DNA of 64,000 nt from NCBI GenBank assembly GCA_023055425.1, contig JALGPY010000010.1, positions 50,962,165 through 51,026,164 on the forward strand, written 5' to 3'. Within the stretch, counting starts at the first letter, position 1. Every line of letters starts with the position of its first letter. Shown in pieces: positions 1-12,280 of the stretch. The notes below the pieces were generated by a model. It did no database searches, was not told the origin of the DNA, and saw only the letters and a list, made by a program, of their open reading frames with translations. The translations under genes were made by a program, and so were the position numbers. This DNA comes from Linanthus parryae. Lineage: Eukaryota; Streptophyta; Magnoliopsida; Ericales; Polemoniaceae.

Positions 1-924
1 TCACAACCTGATGCTCACTGCTTTTGATCTTACCATGGCAACGAAGACCACCTATCCGTTATTTCTTCTTCCCAATAACAACAATTTAATGCCGTTTACA
101 TTTCATATGACAAAGGTATTTCCTGCTTTAGTCAGGAGAAAGAATGATATATGTTCGATTCTCGTTCTAAATCAAACAAAGATCAAACATACTCTCCACC
201 GCCATTCCTTTCCAATGCCACCAGCGCTCCAATAGACACGATTCTCGCATATGCTGAGTTAAGATCAGGCCCTACTTACCCTCATCAACGCCACCTTACC
301 TCACGAGGGTATAACTCATGTTATCGATCTAAGAATCTTCTAAATCTATTTTGTTATCTCTACAGAAAAGGTAGGCTTGCTTGAATTAATCAAATATTCT
401 ACATCTATTTGAAATTTATTCGTGATAAGCTTGATGTGTCTTTATGGACCAAGAGGTAAAGATAATCAGGGGCTAGCCTAAGAAGCACTAGACCAACTGC
501 CAGACGTTTAGGGGGAGGCCGAGAGGAGAAACTGTAACATTAGTATCCTTATAACAAACATGCAGATCTAGGTTGACCGAGAGGACCCGAAAGTTTGCAG
601 GGGAGTGATAGGTGCATGTGATTGAGAGGATATTGTACCACTGGTATGCTGGCATAAACAAAACCGCTGTGTCTATCTGCAATCAAGATATACTGGAAAG
701 CTGAATAGTAACTTTAGGGCATCCTGGAGCCTAGATCTTTAATCCATCAGTTTCAGACTTAATACTCTCAGGAAATTATACCAAATTTAATTGCTTTTAT
801 TACTATCTTTATGTACTTCAGTTTAGCTAGTAATCACAATCCCAACCACTCTTGCTTTTTACAATTTTGTTACTAGTTTTGATTTCTGAAAGTAAAATAT
901 GCACTGTTCTTGTGGGTTTGATTG
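1..924. other. AT-rich stretch, no recognised gene
   Basis: I recognise no gene here. Short open frames exist, for instance 151-384 on the plus strand, but they show no domain, repeat or coding signature I can name. A purine run lies near 508-522. The stretch is probably degraded transposon sequence. Confidence 0.4.
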
Positions 925-1000
925 CAAATACGATACTCTATATTACTTGATCGTATACTTGCGAAAAGATCACACCTAGATTACCTGTCAATAGTTTGAG
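925..1000 (+). repeat. Fragment of a gypsy LTR 3' end (U5 tail)
   Basis: This stretch closely matches the LTR tail just before the primer site of gypsy element E (44363-44421): both share the phrase around ACTCTATATTACTTGAT, then GTATACTTGCGAAAAGA. It is therefore a stranded U5 end of an Athila/Tat-like LTR. No primer site or coding region follows it here. Confidence 0.5.
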
Positions 1001-2080
1001 GGATTTCCTTGTCATTATTAATTGTTTTGTCGATCCTATAACATGATCTACTTATTTGGATTGGGAAATCCCTAATAAAAAGATCAACCTTGTTTATTAT
1101 TATCTTGTTACGTTTTGCATGCATCAACAATACACGAAAATAAATAACAAGACAATAAAGACATGAAAAATAAAAATAAACGTGGTACGGATATGGCGCC
1201 TAAGACTAACATATTCCCAAGCCAATGAAAATATCTATAAGCGCTTAAGTGACAAGCTCATCTCCTTGTGACTTCATCTTTAATCCACGCATCCTAGGCT
1301 TGTGAATCCTCCAAGTCTTGTGGTTTCTTTAGTCTTTGATGTTCTTCTCCATGCCTTGGCTATTATCTAAGTACCTAATTACTAGCTAGCATCTATACTA
1401 AATAGAGAGACCTAACAATTAGAGGAAGAAGACGACATGCATGGCGCAAAAATTTAATTACATTAATTAAAATAAACTAAAACAAATCAAACCACAAAAT
1501 TAAACATCCACAACCTAGGCCATATCCATCCCCCATGCAATAATGCACACAATACAGTTAAAATCGAACTTTAACGCCCTTGGTTGAACTTGGGATTTTC
1601 TACGGTCAAAACGGTCCAAGTGACCCACCAATCACCTTTGCTGAACCCCAAAGGACCGCCCAAGCCGTGCCGAGCCAGTCAGCCCTATCCCGAACGGTCA
1701 AACCGGAGGCTAGGCCAAACCTGACTACGCTACAGCTTGCTTGGCACGCAAGGAAGGTGGGCGGTCAACCCTTGGTCGAAATCCTAGGGGTTGTTTCCAT
1801 AAACCTCCTCCTTCCATGTGTTCTTATTTTCAATTGATGAGAAAACCCCCTTTTTCCCAATTGTTCCTAAACCCCAGTTTTTCAAAACCCAAAAACTCAC
1901 ATAACACGTGGACGAAATTCACCAAATTTTATATCATATGTAAATTGGTTCATTCTCTATTTAATTATATTCAATTAGCATCATTATGCAAAACTCAGTT
2001 TTTCGCGAAAAGTATTTATTATAGTGTAAAAACTGATAAAACGGTAACACATAAAATCATGTTATGCGCTACGACATGTG
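1001..2080. other. Noncoding interior of a truncated copia element
   Basis: It lies downstream, on the minus strand, of the LTR and primer site at 2081-3472, so part is presumably that element's untranslated leader. It contains a GC-richer patch (about 1570-1790) whose open frame has no recognisable domain. No gag or pol sequence was found. Confidence 0.4.
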
Positions 2081-2092
2081 GCTCTGATACCA
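2081..2092 (-). other. Primer-binding site, initiator-Met tRNA type
   Basis: The minus strand reads TGGTATCAGAGC, the usual plant copia primer site complementary to the 3' end of initiator methionine tRNA. It begins one base after the LTR terminus at 2094, which fixes the orientation of the element and marks the LTR as a 5' LTR. Confidence 0.85.
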
Positions 2093-2093
2093 A

Positions 2094-3472
2094 TGTAGGG
2101 TTTTGATGCAGATAACGCAGCGGAATAACAAATTTAATCTTGCTCAAAGCCCTCCACGGAGTGCAGGAAAGCATTCATAACATGGCGAGGGCTAACCAAT
2201 TGTGTATCGTGTTTGTATGATCAGTACGAAGAATTGTGTCTTTGTCTCTATGAATATCCACACCTAGGATAGTAGCTAGAATCCTCTTCCACGTAAAGTG
2301 CCCGAAACGAGAAGAAGGAGGCAAAGAACATGCAAAACGAAGCACGAATGGCTGCCTCTGATGGCTGACGGCACATGGGGGAGGAGTCTCCCTGTATGTC
2401 TCTCTTTTCTTGCTTTGTAATCTCACACAATTATGACTCTTGTGTGATATAATAAGCTAGGGTTTCCCTTAGATAGTTAATATCTCCTTATTAACTACAT
2501 ATTTTCCCTAATACTAATTTTGTCCATACACGGATTAGTCCATCTTACAAATTAGTCCTACTAACTTTGCTTGTGGTTGCGCTTTGATCCTCTAATTTAT
2601 AAGTTCACCTAATAATTTCCAAGTATGGTTTAATCCATAAGGTGTGTGACCCCATAGATTTATATTTAGTTTGTAGTAACTATTACAAACATAGAGTGGT
2701 AACTAGCAACATATCTATGCCACGCAACTAATAGAAAATTCAGTGATCCGACAAACCATGTGCTCAATTTTATTGTGTTGTATCTATCCCTTTTTCTCCA
2801 TATCCGGATTGGTAACGAGACATAATTTTCAAACTCGTATATCCAATCCATAGTTTCTCGATCCTGAGAACAGGCTTATCTATACAGATAACATCTATAT
2901 CTCCATATTGGTTTACCTGAGTCTGGCAAGACATTCCATAAGCACTGCCCCTCGAGTGGCCATGGATATTTTCTCCCATTATGTGTGAGGGAAAAATTCT
3001 CTCTACATCACTACAATCTCTAATATTGCTTCCTTTCATTCCGGATGACTATCTTTTATTGATACCCAGTTACGGTGTAACGTTTGATAATATCAAAAAA
3101 TTATATTTCACAAATAGAGTATCTAGTGATTTCAAGTCTAAGAATTACGACACCATTAGCACTACGTGAAGAACTTGTGACATTGAAATAATCTAATGTA
3201 GCCTTCGCGTTCTACGTCAATCCAGTATGCCATTACTCCTAATGCATACCCATGTGTTAGACTTGATATCTCCATATCAATCTACCCACATACTAGTCTA
3301 TAGTGATCGTCCTGTTAATAAATATAGTGGACTAGGGATATTTAAGACAAACAATAGATTGGAATCTAGGGACTTCATTATATTCAATATGTCCATAAAT
3401 AATAAATGAATATTCTAGCCAAAATGATGTTCATACTAAATATAGGTTGCCTCTAGGGCACCTACTCCAACA
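2094..3472 (-). repeat. Copia-type 5' LTR, about 1.38 kb
   Basis: Read on the minus strand it starts TGTTGGAGTAGGTGCCC and ends CCCTACA, the usual TG...CA termini, directly followed by a Met-tRNA primer site. It sits immediately beside a copia gag fragment (3473-3708) that stops at the LTR edge, so it looks like an insertion into an older copia element. The second LTR was not found and may lie left of the window. Confidence 0.8.
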
Positions 3473-3708
3473 GAGCCTAACATGTATTATTTAGCCATCT
3501 GATCGACTTTCTGCCACCTCTTATAAGGCTTGAATTCTTCTTCAGAAGCCCTTTCTATACGTTCTTCAGGACACTCCTCAAGAAGCACAAATTTGTAATC
3601 CTCAGCAGTTAGCACAATATTTAAATTCTTCTTCCATTCAATATAGTTTGATCTAGTTAGTTAGTTTTGACTCAAGAGAATAGATAGTGGGTTGAATGAG
3701 TTCGACAT
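3473..3708 (-). pseudogene. gag: Copia gag, N-terminal fragment
   Basis: From an ATG at 3708 the minus strand encodes the start of a plant copia Gag of the UBN2/DUF4219 kind: residues SFNPLSILL, then NYIEWKKNLNIVLTAE, then EECPEERIERAS and a KWQK-like RWQKVDQMAK. These match the family's N-terminal capsid region in order and spacing. In-frame stops occur after SQN and after QMAK. The frame ends abruptly at the TG terminus of the LTR at 3472, so the gene was cut by that insertion and its remainder is not in the window. Assignment to copia Gag is firm; function is lost. Confidence 0.8.
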
Positions 3709-4587
3709 TTTGAACATGAGAATCATGCAAATAAACCATATAAGGGAAATGTAAACCACCAATAGTCTAACGCACATAAAAAATAGCATGCCACGATGGG
3801 TGGACGTTTACCATTCATTCTATAGTTAGACATGGTACGTTTGGTCCTACAAGCCATAGTAGTGACTCCGATTGGGAGGATACTATAACTTACATCTAAG
3901 TGTATACCATCATTTTACTTCAAAATCCATTACCCTATTCCATGCCTCTCGGATAGAGAGATGAAACATAAAATAGTAACTATTATAAGTATCATAAAAA
4001 GAATTTATACCAGTGGTACTATAGTGGTTATGTTCGATAAGAAGGTTAACTCCAAGGCTAACACACACAACCAACTACATCACTTATAAATAAATGATGG
4101 AGACCGCGGGATCTATCAGCACTGGACTCCCTTAGTTCTTTTAACACATTAAAAAAATTAAATTATTTATCCATATTGTTCATGATAAAACATCAAGCAT
4201 CCCCAATAATCATACACATAGATATAATCTAGCACAGAACAATAATTGAACCACACACAACCCCGCTATTTTGGTAGAAGCTTCATTAGTTGCGCTAGCA
4301 AGATCCTTCTGACCCCCCATACTTTTTCTGACGTCAATGTGGAAATCTTGATGATCTCCAATCTTTCGGCCTTCTCTCTTCACTAATATTATAGTAACCC
4401 CAGTCTCCATGTATCTCGCATATCATTCTCTAACATAGACTGCTACAGACTTTCAATTCCACCAAGGAGCTCACACGTTCATCTAAAAATGGAATAAGAG
4501 AATCTAGGGTTTACTGTTATAGAAGGATACAAATCATTTTCATCCATGAAAAAGAGCGTGGGAATCAAAACCAAAGCAAACCACATA
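3709..4587. other. Noncoding flank of the gag fragment
   Basis: This lies upstream of the gag fragment on the minus strand and should hold that element's leader or LTR, but I found neither a Met-tRNA primer site nor clear LTR termini. A short open frame at 4210-4410 has no recognisable content. Confidence 0.35.
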
Positions 4588-5834
4588 TGAAAGAGTGTAC
4601 AGTAGGAAGTAATAAAAGATCAATACTGTAGAAGGGGGAGCGGGGTTTAATAGAGTATGCCAAATTTTTCTAAACTTGCAAGAAGAGTGGTTTCAAAAAG
4701 ATTTGTAATGAGTGAAGAGTATTTCAAGGCCTTGAAATGAGCTACAAGTCCTTGGAATCAAAACAGTTGCTGTAGAAAAGTTAAGTTTATTTCAACGCCT
4801 TGAAATGAGTTTCAAACCCTTGAAATGAAACATGTTTTGTTTGCTGTAAATAAGCTAAGTATAGAACTGAAAAGTAAATGCATGAGACACATGATATATA
4901 TTGTTCGGTCCACTTGGACCTACATCTCTACCTAAGGGATCTTTTCCCTGCAGGATTTTCAACTCAATTCTTATTAATCAAAATCGAAGCCCTAGATCTC
5001 AAGCATAGAGAGATGCCTTACTCTGTTAAAGCTTGTGGTTCTCACTAACCTATCTAGTACCTGCTCTAGCTAACTAATTAAATCAGAATTCTATATTGTT
5101 CACCTTGAACAATCCTCTAGAAGGAAAAGAAAAGAAGTATACAAATGATATACACATGAAAAGCTCAAAAATAAGAAACACTGATAACAAGTTTTTCAAT
5201 GAAAGTGCAGTGTTCGTGTGATAGATTGGATGATGTTTATATGCTTCATTGTTTATTGTCAATCATGAATGTTGTTTGAATGTCTCTGTATTTTGTGCTT
5301 TGTTTTGTCTTTGAAATTCCTCATTAAAAGTCCTTCTTATACAGATAGTTTTAATTGCAGAACTTCAAAAAGTCTTCACAACCAACCTTCCTATTTTGTA
5401 GCTACGTACATTGTTGGATTCTTTAGCTGCTTCTCCCAAGGGATAGTTGCTCAGTATCTTCAAATATACTGATCTGATCTTGTTTAGAAACATGTTGGGG
5501 AAGCTTTCAAACAAAGTAGATTGATCACAGAATCAAATCATCTTGCATTTTCCCTTCCTTCAAACCATAGTTTAGAAAACAACTTCTTATAAAATAGGAA
5601 ACATAATATCCCTGCAAAAATTGGTTAAGCAAATGGATTAGATACGGTTTAGAGTATAAAAATACTTTAGTTTTTCATTATAAAATATCAAACAATCAAG
5701 CACAGTGCTTTTAGGAGTTGAATCAAGATCAGAAACTCCCCCCAAGTTCATGCACATAAAGCACTGTCAGTTTCAAAGGCTTGAAAGTTATTTCAAGGCC
5801 TTGAAATAGCCTATGAAACCAAGATGAACTTACA
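4588..5834 (-). repeat. 3' LTR of copia element A
   Basis: On the minus strand it starts TGTAAGTTCATCTTGG directly after a GGGGGAGAT purine tract and ends CTCTTTCA, the same terminus as the LTRs of element C. Several copies of the palindrome TTTCAAGGCCTTGAAA or near variants lie within it (around 4725, 4792, 5776 and 5797). A run like CCCCCTTCTA near the end resembles that in element C. The element's 5' LTR is missing. Confidence 0.7.
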
Positions 5835-6214
5835 ATCTCCCCCTTGATGAAAGACAAAACCACAATCATTTTGGAACTATATTTCTTAAAAAAAAAAAAT
5901 ACTCATTAGAGCATAGGAGAATAAATCATAACACATAATGTCCAAAATATGAAACTTATTAACCAACTGAATAACATCAAATAACAGCAAAGTTTCAGAT
6001 AGTCCTACTGACCAAAACCATGTCTCTAACCATATAAGTTAACATAAAATAGCCTAAATTTCTCCCTCTTTTTGACTTTCATCAAAAAAGAATGAGATAA
6101 TGTTGGATCAAAGTTTTCAAAATAACTTTAAGAAAATTGTTTGGAAAGATAGAATTTTCAAGAGTTTGTAAAGGATTTCAAGGCCTTGAAAAAGATAGAA
6201 AGGATAAGCAAGAG
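5835..6214 (-). other. 3' untranslated part of element A with purine tracts
   Basis: Minus-strand reading gives AAAGAGGGAGAAATT near 6058-6075 and TCATCAAGGGGGAGAT ending at 5835, next to the LTR. The second is the expected polypurine tract priming plus-strand synthesis. The first is an additional internal tract at the same relative place as in elements B and C. A palindrome copy is at 6175-6192. Confidence 0.65.
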
Positions 6215-7982
6215 TTAAGGGGTTGGATCTCCATATCCTTGCTGCTCTGCATCTTCTTCCTCACTATCTTCTTCATAATTCTTATCATTCTTTTCTTTTT
6301 CCTGAACCACTTTATCACCAGCTTCAGATTCTTCCTCGAACAAATCAGCTTCAGTCATTGTTTCTGGAATGGGTGTCTTCTTTGACTTCTTCTTGAGATC
6401 TTTAAGCAGTATTCCTGAATCTGGAATGTCAGCTTCATCTTGTTCTTAAGATTCATCACCCTGTTACGCATCCACTTTCTTACCCTTATCCTTCACTCTA
6501 GCAGTCTCATCCTGAGTTATATGGTCACTGAAGCGTTCTTTGGTTGATCCAGCCTTTTTGGTTCCTTCTGCAACTTGAGAAAGTTCTTCAGGCACATCAA
6601 ACAAAGTCATGCTCTTCAATATGTTTTCAACCATGTACTTCACATGTTTAAACTTAGTTCCAAACTCATGTTGATTCTCCTTCAGTTCATCAATGTCATT
6701 CTCAATTCCATCAAGTTTCTGAAGAACAAAAGAAAGATCTTGAGGCTAAGGAGTTTGTCTTGAGGTAGGGTTCAAAGCCCTGGGTTTATGAAACTTCTTG
6801 GAGCTCAGTTATTTTTCAGTCAAATCTGTGTACAGCTTCCAAGTCTTAGCACTGGTTTTTACTACACTAATTTTCTCAAATGCTTTCTCATCAAGCATAC
6901 CAAAACTAGTAGTGATAGTTTCTTCTATGTCAGTTGGAATTTCAAGGTGTTCAAAGAATGAGGTGAGCAGATTAGCATATGGAAAATGATGTTTTTTCTG
7001 ATTGGTTAGGCAATGAAGCATGTGTTCCATCACATTTTTTGGAAGATCAACCTCAAAACCATGCATAACAAGTACATTAATTGCAGCGCTCTTTCAGTTA
7101 TCAACTCATTTGATTTCTCCCTTGGTACCACACATGTTATCAAGATTGTAAACAAGTCTTTAGCTTCAAAAATTAGCATAGAGTGTGTTAAATGCTTGGA
7201 TGTGGTTGTGGTGTTGGGTAGAAAGAATTGTTCTCTGGCCAGTTTCATGGCTTCACTCTTAAGGGGGTGATTGCTTGTGTCAAACCTCTTTAGGCAGCCT
7301 AGAACATTGGCAAACACAGAGTAAATTAATTCCATATTAGGGCCAGCAACTTTGGTTTGAATTACGAGGTTCATAGTGTTCTTGAGTAGTCTCATGTTTA
7401 GGTAGAAGAATCTAGTGAGTCTGGGGTAGGCTATCTCTAGAGGGTTTAGAACAAACCAAAGAGAGCTTTTCTTCAGCATCTTAATACACTCTAGATTCAT
7501 AATATTCAACATGGAGACACTGACCATACTGGAGTAAGCAACTGATCTAGAAGGAAATCCATCTAGTCACAGACCTCTAGAAACATTTGTAATAAACCAG
7601 TTGTTATCAAGGGCAGATTTCTTACCAGTGTATTTCTTCTTTCTGAATAGATCTGCTGTGCCTTCTCAATGTTCTCCTCTGGCTTATCCTATGTTACTTT
7701 TCCTATTCCCTTGTATGCTTTAGTAGGCTTTTTCTTCAGCATCTTTGGACCAGTGATCTGTGTCTCTGGAACAGATCCAACATACTTCATATTCCTTTCC
7801 TTTTTAGAAGTGGATGTGTGATCTCTTGGGAGGAGGAGGGGCAACTTCTTCAGCACTTGGAGTTCTTGAGATTCACCACTTATGGTCCTAACCTCTTCCT
7901 CAGTAGTCTTTCTTTTCTTCTCTATAGAAACCTTTAAACCACCAGCCATCTCGATTCTGCCAGAAGCTCTTCTAGTGCTCAT
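6215..7982 (-). pseudogene. Accessory ORF between pol and 3' LTR, element A
   Basis: A post-pol reading frame starting MSTRRASGRIEMAGG (ATG at 7982) and ending at a stop at 6215. Order of parts: a basic, Lys-rich N-terminus; a central region with AYPRLTRFFYLNM, KVAGPNME, LTHSMLIFEAKDLFTIL, VPREKSNELIT; then a segment with DLPKNVMEHMLHC, PYANLLTSFFEH and FGMLDEKAFEKI; then a probable coiled coil and a Glu/Asp-rich tail. Stops and frameshifts break it. Homologues sit in the same place in elements B and C. The position fits the 'env-like' ORF of sireviruses, but I see no signal peptide or membrane anchor. Its central pattern recalls the plant Transposase_32 family; this is inference. Confidence 0.6.
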
Positions 7983-8426
7983 TAGGGTTTGGGATACATA
8001 AGAGAAAGGTAGGAGAGATACGAAGTAGATAAAGAGAGAAGAAGATAAATACTAAAGAGTTTAAGTTTGAAAAGGAAACTAGATATATTTCTAATCTTTT
8101 GAGATCTGCTTAATCAATCAGATTCAAAATTGTTTGTGCTGTTGGAAGTAAATAATATAATCCTATTTTTATTGAAATTTGAAAAGTAAGGGGAAATATT
8201 TAGCAATTATATAGAAAGATTACACCCAACATTGTATGATCCATATTATTGACTAACTAGCACGCAGTCTTATTTTCAAGGCTTTCAAAAGTATTTCAAG
8301 ACCTTGAAAAACTGTATTGCACAAGCACATAAAATCAAAACTTTGAAAAGATTTTCAAGGCTTTGAAAATCAGTTCAAACCTTTCAAACCCATAATACTT
8401 ACCCTTATACTTAAATGATACTACCC
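7983..8426 (-). other. Spacer between pol and accessory ORF, element A
   Basis: It is noncoding and A/T-rich. It holds palindrome variants near 8274-8320 and 8349-8392. It corresponds to the equally AT-rich, palindrome-bearing spacer at 35799-36247 in element C. Confidence 0.5.
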
Positions 8427-10965
8427 CTAAACCAATGCTTCTTTATTTAGCATACCCAATTCTAATCTCAATGATGAGAATCTTTCATCTGGAAGTGGTT
8501 TAGTGAAGATATCTGCAAATTGCATGTTAGTCGAAACAAATTCAAGAAAAATATCACCTTTTGCAGCCTAATCTCTGATGAAGTGATGTCTAACATGAAT
8601 GTGTTTGGTTCTTGAATGTTGAACATGATTCTTTGTGATTGATATTGCACTTGTATTGTCACACTTAATAGGTATATATCTGAAATCAAATCCAAGGTCT
8701 CTCGTTTGTTGTGCTATCTATAACACTTGTGAACAACAGGATCCAGCTGCTATGTATTCAGCTTCTGTTGTTGATAGTGTATCTGTATTTTGCTTCTGTG
8801 AATGCCAGCTGATTAATGATGATCCAAGAAGTTGGCAACATCCTGATATACTCTTTCTATCTACTTTATATCCTGCAAAGTCAGCACATGATTAGCCACA
8901 CAAAGAGAAATCACATTGTTTAGGATACTAAAGCCCTAAGTCTTTTGGTACCATTGAGATATCTAAAGATTATTTTGAGAACATTCAAGTGTGATTCTTT
9001 AGGATTAGCTTGAAATTTAGCACACATACAAACACTGAACATGATATCTGGTCTGCTAGCTATAACATATAGTAATGATCGAATCATACCTTTATACTCT
9101 TTCACATTCACACTCTTACCAGATTCATCTATGTGTAATGATAGTGCAGAGCTCATGGGATCTTGATTTATTTGGATTGAGAAATATTATATTTTCTCAG
9201 TAAGTCTCTTTTTTACTTGCTTTGATGTAGAAATATGCCCTTCTTAATCTAATGTATTTGAAGTCCGAGAAAGAAGTTCAAATCTCCCATTAAACTCATT
9301 TCCAATTCCCTGCTCATAAGAATTGAGAATTCCTTGCAAAGAAGGTCATTAGTAGCTCCAAACAAAATATCATCAACTTACATTTGAACTACAAGCATAT
9401 CTTTCTCGTGAGTCTTTATGAAAAGGTTTTTTTCCACTAATCCTCTTTTGAAATCATTTTCATGTAAAAACTTTGACAATCTTTCATACCAAGCCAGTGG
9501 AGCTTGTTTCAAACCATAAAGAGCCTTGTCAGGTTTATAAACATAGTCTGGAAACTTGTCAAATTCAAAACCTGGAGGTTGAGCAACATAAAATTCCTCT
9601 TGAAGATACCCATTTAAGAATGCACACTTCACATCCATTCGAAATTTTTTCATGTTCTTGTAAGATGAAAATTCAAGTAAAATTCTAATTGCTTCTAACC
9701 TGGCAGCATGAGCAAAAGTTTCCTCATATTCAATACCTTTTTCTTGATTGTAGCCTTGAGTTACCAATCTAGCTTCGTTTCTCATTACCTTCCCATTCTC
9801 ATTTAACTTGTTTCTGAATACCCATCTAGTACCAATAACATACTGATTTATTGGTGGAGGAACTAAATTTCAAAACTTGTTCCTTTCAAACTCATTGAGT
9901 TCACTTTGCATAGCTATGATCCAGTCTGCTTTTTTTAATTCTTTCTTCACAATTTTGGGTTCTACAAGAGAAATAAAGGCATTAAAAGTACAAAGATTCT
10001 TTAACTATGATCTAGTTTGTGTACCAGTGGTTAGATTAAAAAGAATATTATCAGCACGATGAGATGAGAGATATTTAAATATCTTCCTAGGTGTCCAAGG
10101 TTCAGGCTCTCCAATACGTTTTTCAAGTATTTGAGAACATGAAGTAGCATTTTGATCAGCTGTCTTTTCCTGAGGATTTGTTTCAAGGCTTTGTAACCCA
10201 TTTTCAAGGCCTTGAATATGCCCTCTGTGTTCCTGTATGTTTTCCTTGGTAGCTTTTGAAGAGTCATCTTCATTGTCTGAATCATGCTTGCTCAGATTAA
10301 GATCTGCAAAACCATCACTCAAGAACCATCATAGCTTTCATCAAATATGTCATCAATACTTTCTTCAACAAGCTTGGTTCTTTATTGTAATCTCTATGGG
10401 TTTTTCTTGTGTGTAAATAACCAAGAAAAATACCTCATCACCTCTTGCATCAAACTTACCAAGATTCTCCTTACCATTATTGTGAACATAACAAGTACAA
10501 CCAAATGGTTTGAAGTAAGAAATGTTTGACTTTCTTCGTTTGAACAACTCATAAGGAGTCTTCTTCGATATAGGTCTGATCAAGCACCTGTTGAGAATAT
10601 AGTTTGCAGTATTAACAGCTTCTGCGCAATAGTATTTTGGCAGTTTGTTCTCCAAAAGCATTGTTCTTGACATGTCTTTAAGCGTCATGTTCTTTCTTTC
10701 AACAACTCCATTCTGTTGAGGAGTTCTAGGGGCAGAAAAGTTGTGAGATATTCCATGCTTAGAACAAAATAAATGAAACTCAAGTTTATCAAACTCTCTA
10801 CCATGATCGCTTCTAGTTTAAGAATAGGTAAATTTTTCAAGGTCTGAAGTTCTCTACAAAGTTTGAAAATTCAGAGAGGGCTTCATATTTTTCTCTAAGA
10901 AACATAATCCAAGTATATCTAGAAAAATAATCTACAACAGAAAATGTGAGAACCTTTCATGAGAA
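8427..10965 (-). pseudogene. pol: Copia pol fragment (integrase, RT, RNase H), element A
   Basis: Minus-strand pol remains of a Ty1/copia element. It starts abruptly near 10965 in the integrase core (DYFSRYTWIMF), continues through a DHGREFDKLEF-like stretch and NGVVERKN, then TANYILNRCLIRP (10365-10688). RT follows with RLVTQGYNQEKGIEYEETFA, MDVKCAFLNGYLQEEF and YKPDKALYGLKQAPLAWYE (9378-9785). RNase H motifs continue to a terminal LNKEALV and stop at 8427. At least several frameshifts and stops split it. Gag, protease and the integrase N-terminus are absent: the element is cut at about 10965, where unrelated gypsy sequence begins. Enzyme identity is certain; it cannot be functional. Confidence 0.85.
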
Positions 10966-12265
10966 GCATCACTCCTTTCGTGCTTCAAACCATAACTTTT
11001 TTTTTCTTTCTTTGGTAGTTTTATTTATTTTAGCCTTTCATCTTGAGTCTAGATTTTATTTTCTTCTTTGATAGCTTTATTGAGTCTTAGGAAGTTTTAG
11101 TTGAGTCGCTTATTTTTGAAAAAAAATAAAGAAAACAAAATGATTAAAAAAAATGAAAAATAAAGTGAGAATGGGGAATTTTTAGAAGCTAGATGTCTTC
11201 AAAGAATGAAATCTCTTAGTCCATGTTCTTTTTAATTTTATTTTAATAAGGAATTCTTCGCTTATACTCAATAAATCTACACCAATATCCCTCATTCCGT
11301 GATCTCATGCATTCTCATAAAGTGACACACTAAATTTACATTTCATGTTTATATCCGTCAAACTAATGTGATCACATAAATGCTGACGTCTTCTACTTTG
11401 ATAAAATGTGCATTCCTAAAGCTACTTGAACTCTACAAAAAGGATTTAATTCTCATTGTCTTTTGCGGTGGAAACTTGTAGCCCATAGGGGTGGTGGTGA
11501 CCATGACACCCTATGCGATGCCTAAGAAATAGAGGGGTGTTCGGGAATTAATGTCATGCCACCACCTAGATAGAACCCTTTGTTTAGCTTAAAAAGCCCA
11601 CTCGCTTGTATATTCCCCTATTTTGTTGTGGGTCTTGGAGAACCTTGGATTAGAGGTGGAAATGTGTGAAAAAATGATTAATACGAAAACCTCCAAAATG
11701 AGGTAAAAATTGCACCACCTCACAAAAAAAATCCACGAAAGGATCATACAAGCCCACAACCACATCCCCCATTCTAAAAATCGTTTTTTTAAGCATTTAA
11801 GGTCCATCCTACATGGGTGCTTTTGAATAAATATGAGAATGTCTAGTTTCATGTGATCCTTATTTTTGAAGGCATATTTTCTTGCCAATTGGACTAAATT
11901 AACACATTTTGTGATTCCCATGAGTCAACTTCTACCAACCACCGCCCACGTTTGTATGAGTATATTATTAGTCGTCCATAGGATTCTTTCTTAATCTTGG
12001 TGGACTTTGAGAATTTATTTGAGGAGACATTTGTTCATTATTCCTTTTCCCCCACCAAAAAAATTAAAATTAGTTAGTAATTCGTAGGATTTTATTTCTT
12101 TTGTTTATCACTTAGGATAGATAATCTGCGTGTATGTAAATATTTGAGTCTAGTTTAGAATTAAGTTAAGCCTTCTCTAAGTTGAGTGTGTGTCTCTCAT
12201 GATTGGTTCTTCATTAGTTTACTACTTATCGCACTCTTTACTCGAGGACAAGCAAAACACTAGTT
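10966..12265 (+). other. 3' untranslated region of gypsy element H
   Basis: No coding domain is visible; the open frame at 11589-11921 on the minus strand is compositional. The sequence runs into the phrase CTCGAGGACAAGCAAAACAC and a G tract, the typical end of a plant Athila/Tat-like gypsy internal region, which sets plus orientation. Its pol must have lain left of about 10966 and is gone. Confidence 0.5.
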
Positions 12266-12280
12266 GGGGGGGGGGGGGGG
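12266..12280 (+). other. Polypurine tract (15 G) of gypsy element H
   Basis: A run of 15 G follows ACTAGTTG. In related elements this phrase (ACTTAAGTGTGGGGGG or similar) precedes the 3' LTR and primes plus-strand DNA synthesis. The run length is unusual and may be a slippage product. Confidence 0.65.

Noticed and set aside
1580..2106. Overlapping open frames in a GC-richer patch
   Set aside because: No recognisable domain, and they lie in the leader region of a copia element; probably compositional.
8635..8895. Plus-strand 86-codon frame
   Set aside because: It is the antisense shadow of the RNase H region of copia A.
11589..11921. 110-codon minus-strand open frame with hydrophobic stretches
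   Set aside because: It lies in a gypsy 3' UTR, has no homologous motif that I know and reflects the T-rich composition.
12266..12280. G15 run as a possible quadruplex or assembly error
   Set aside because: It occupies the exact position of the polypurine tract before an LTR, which explains it; the precise length may still be uncertain.
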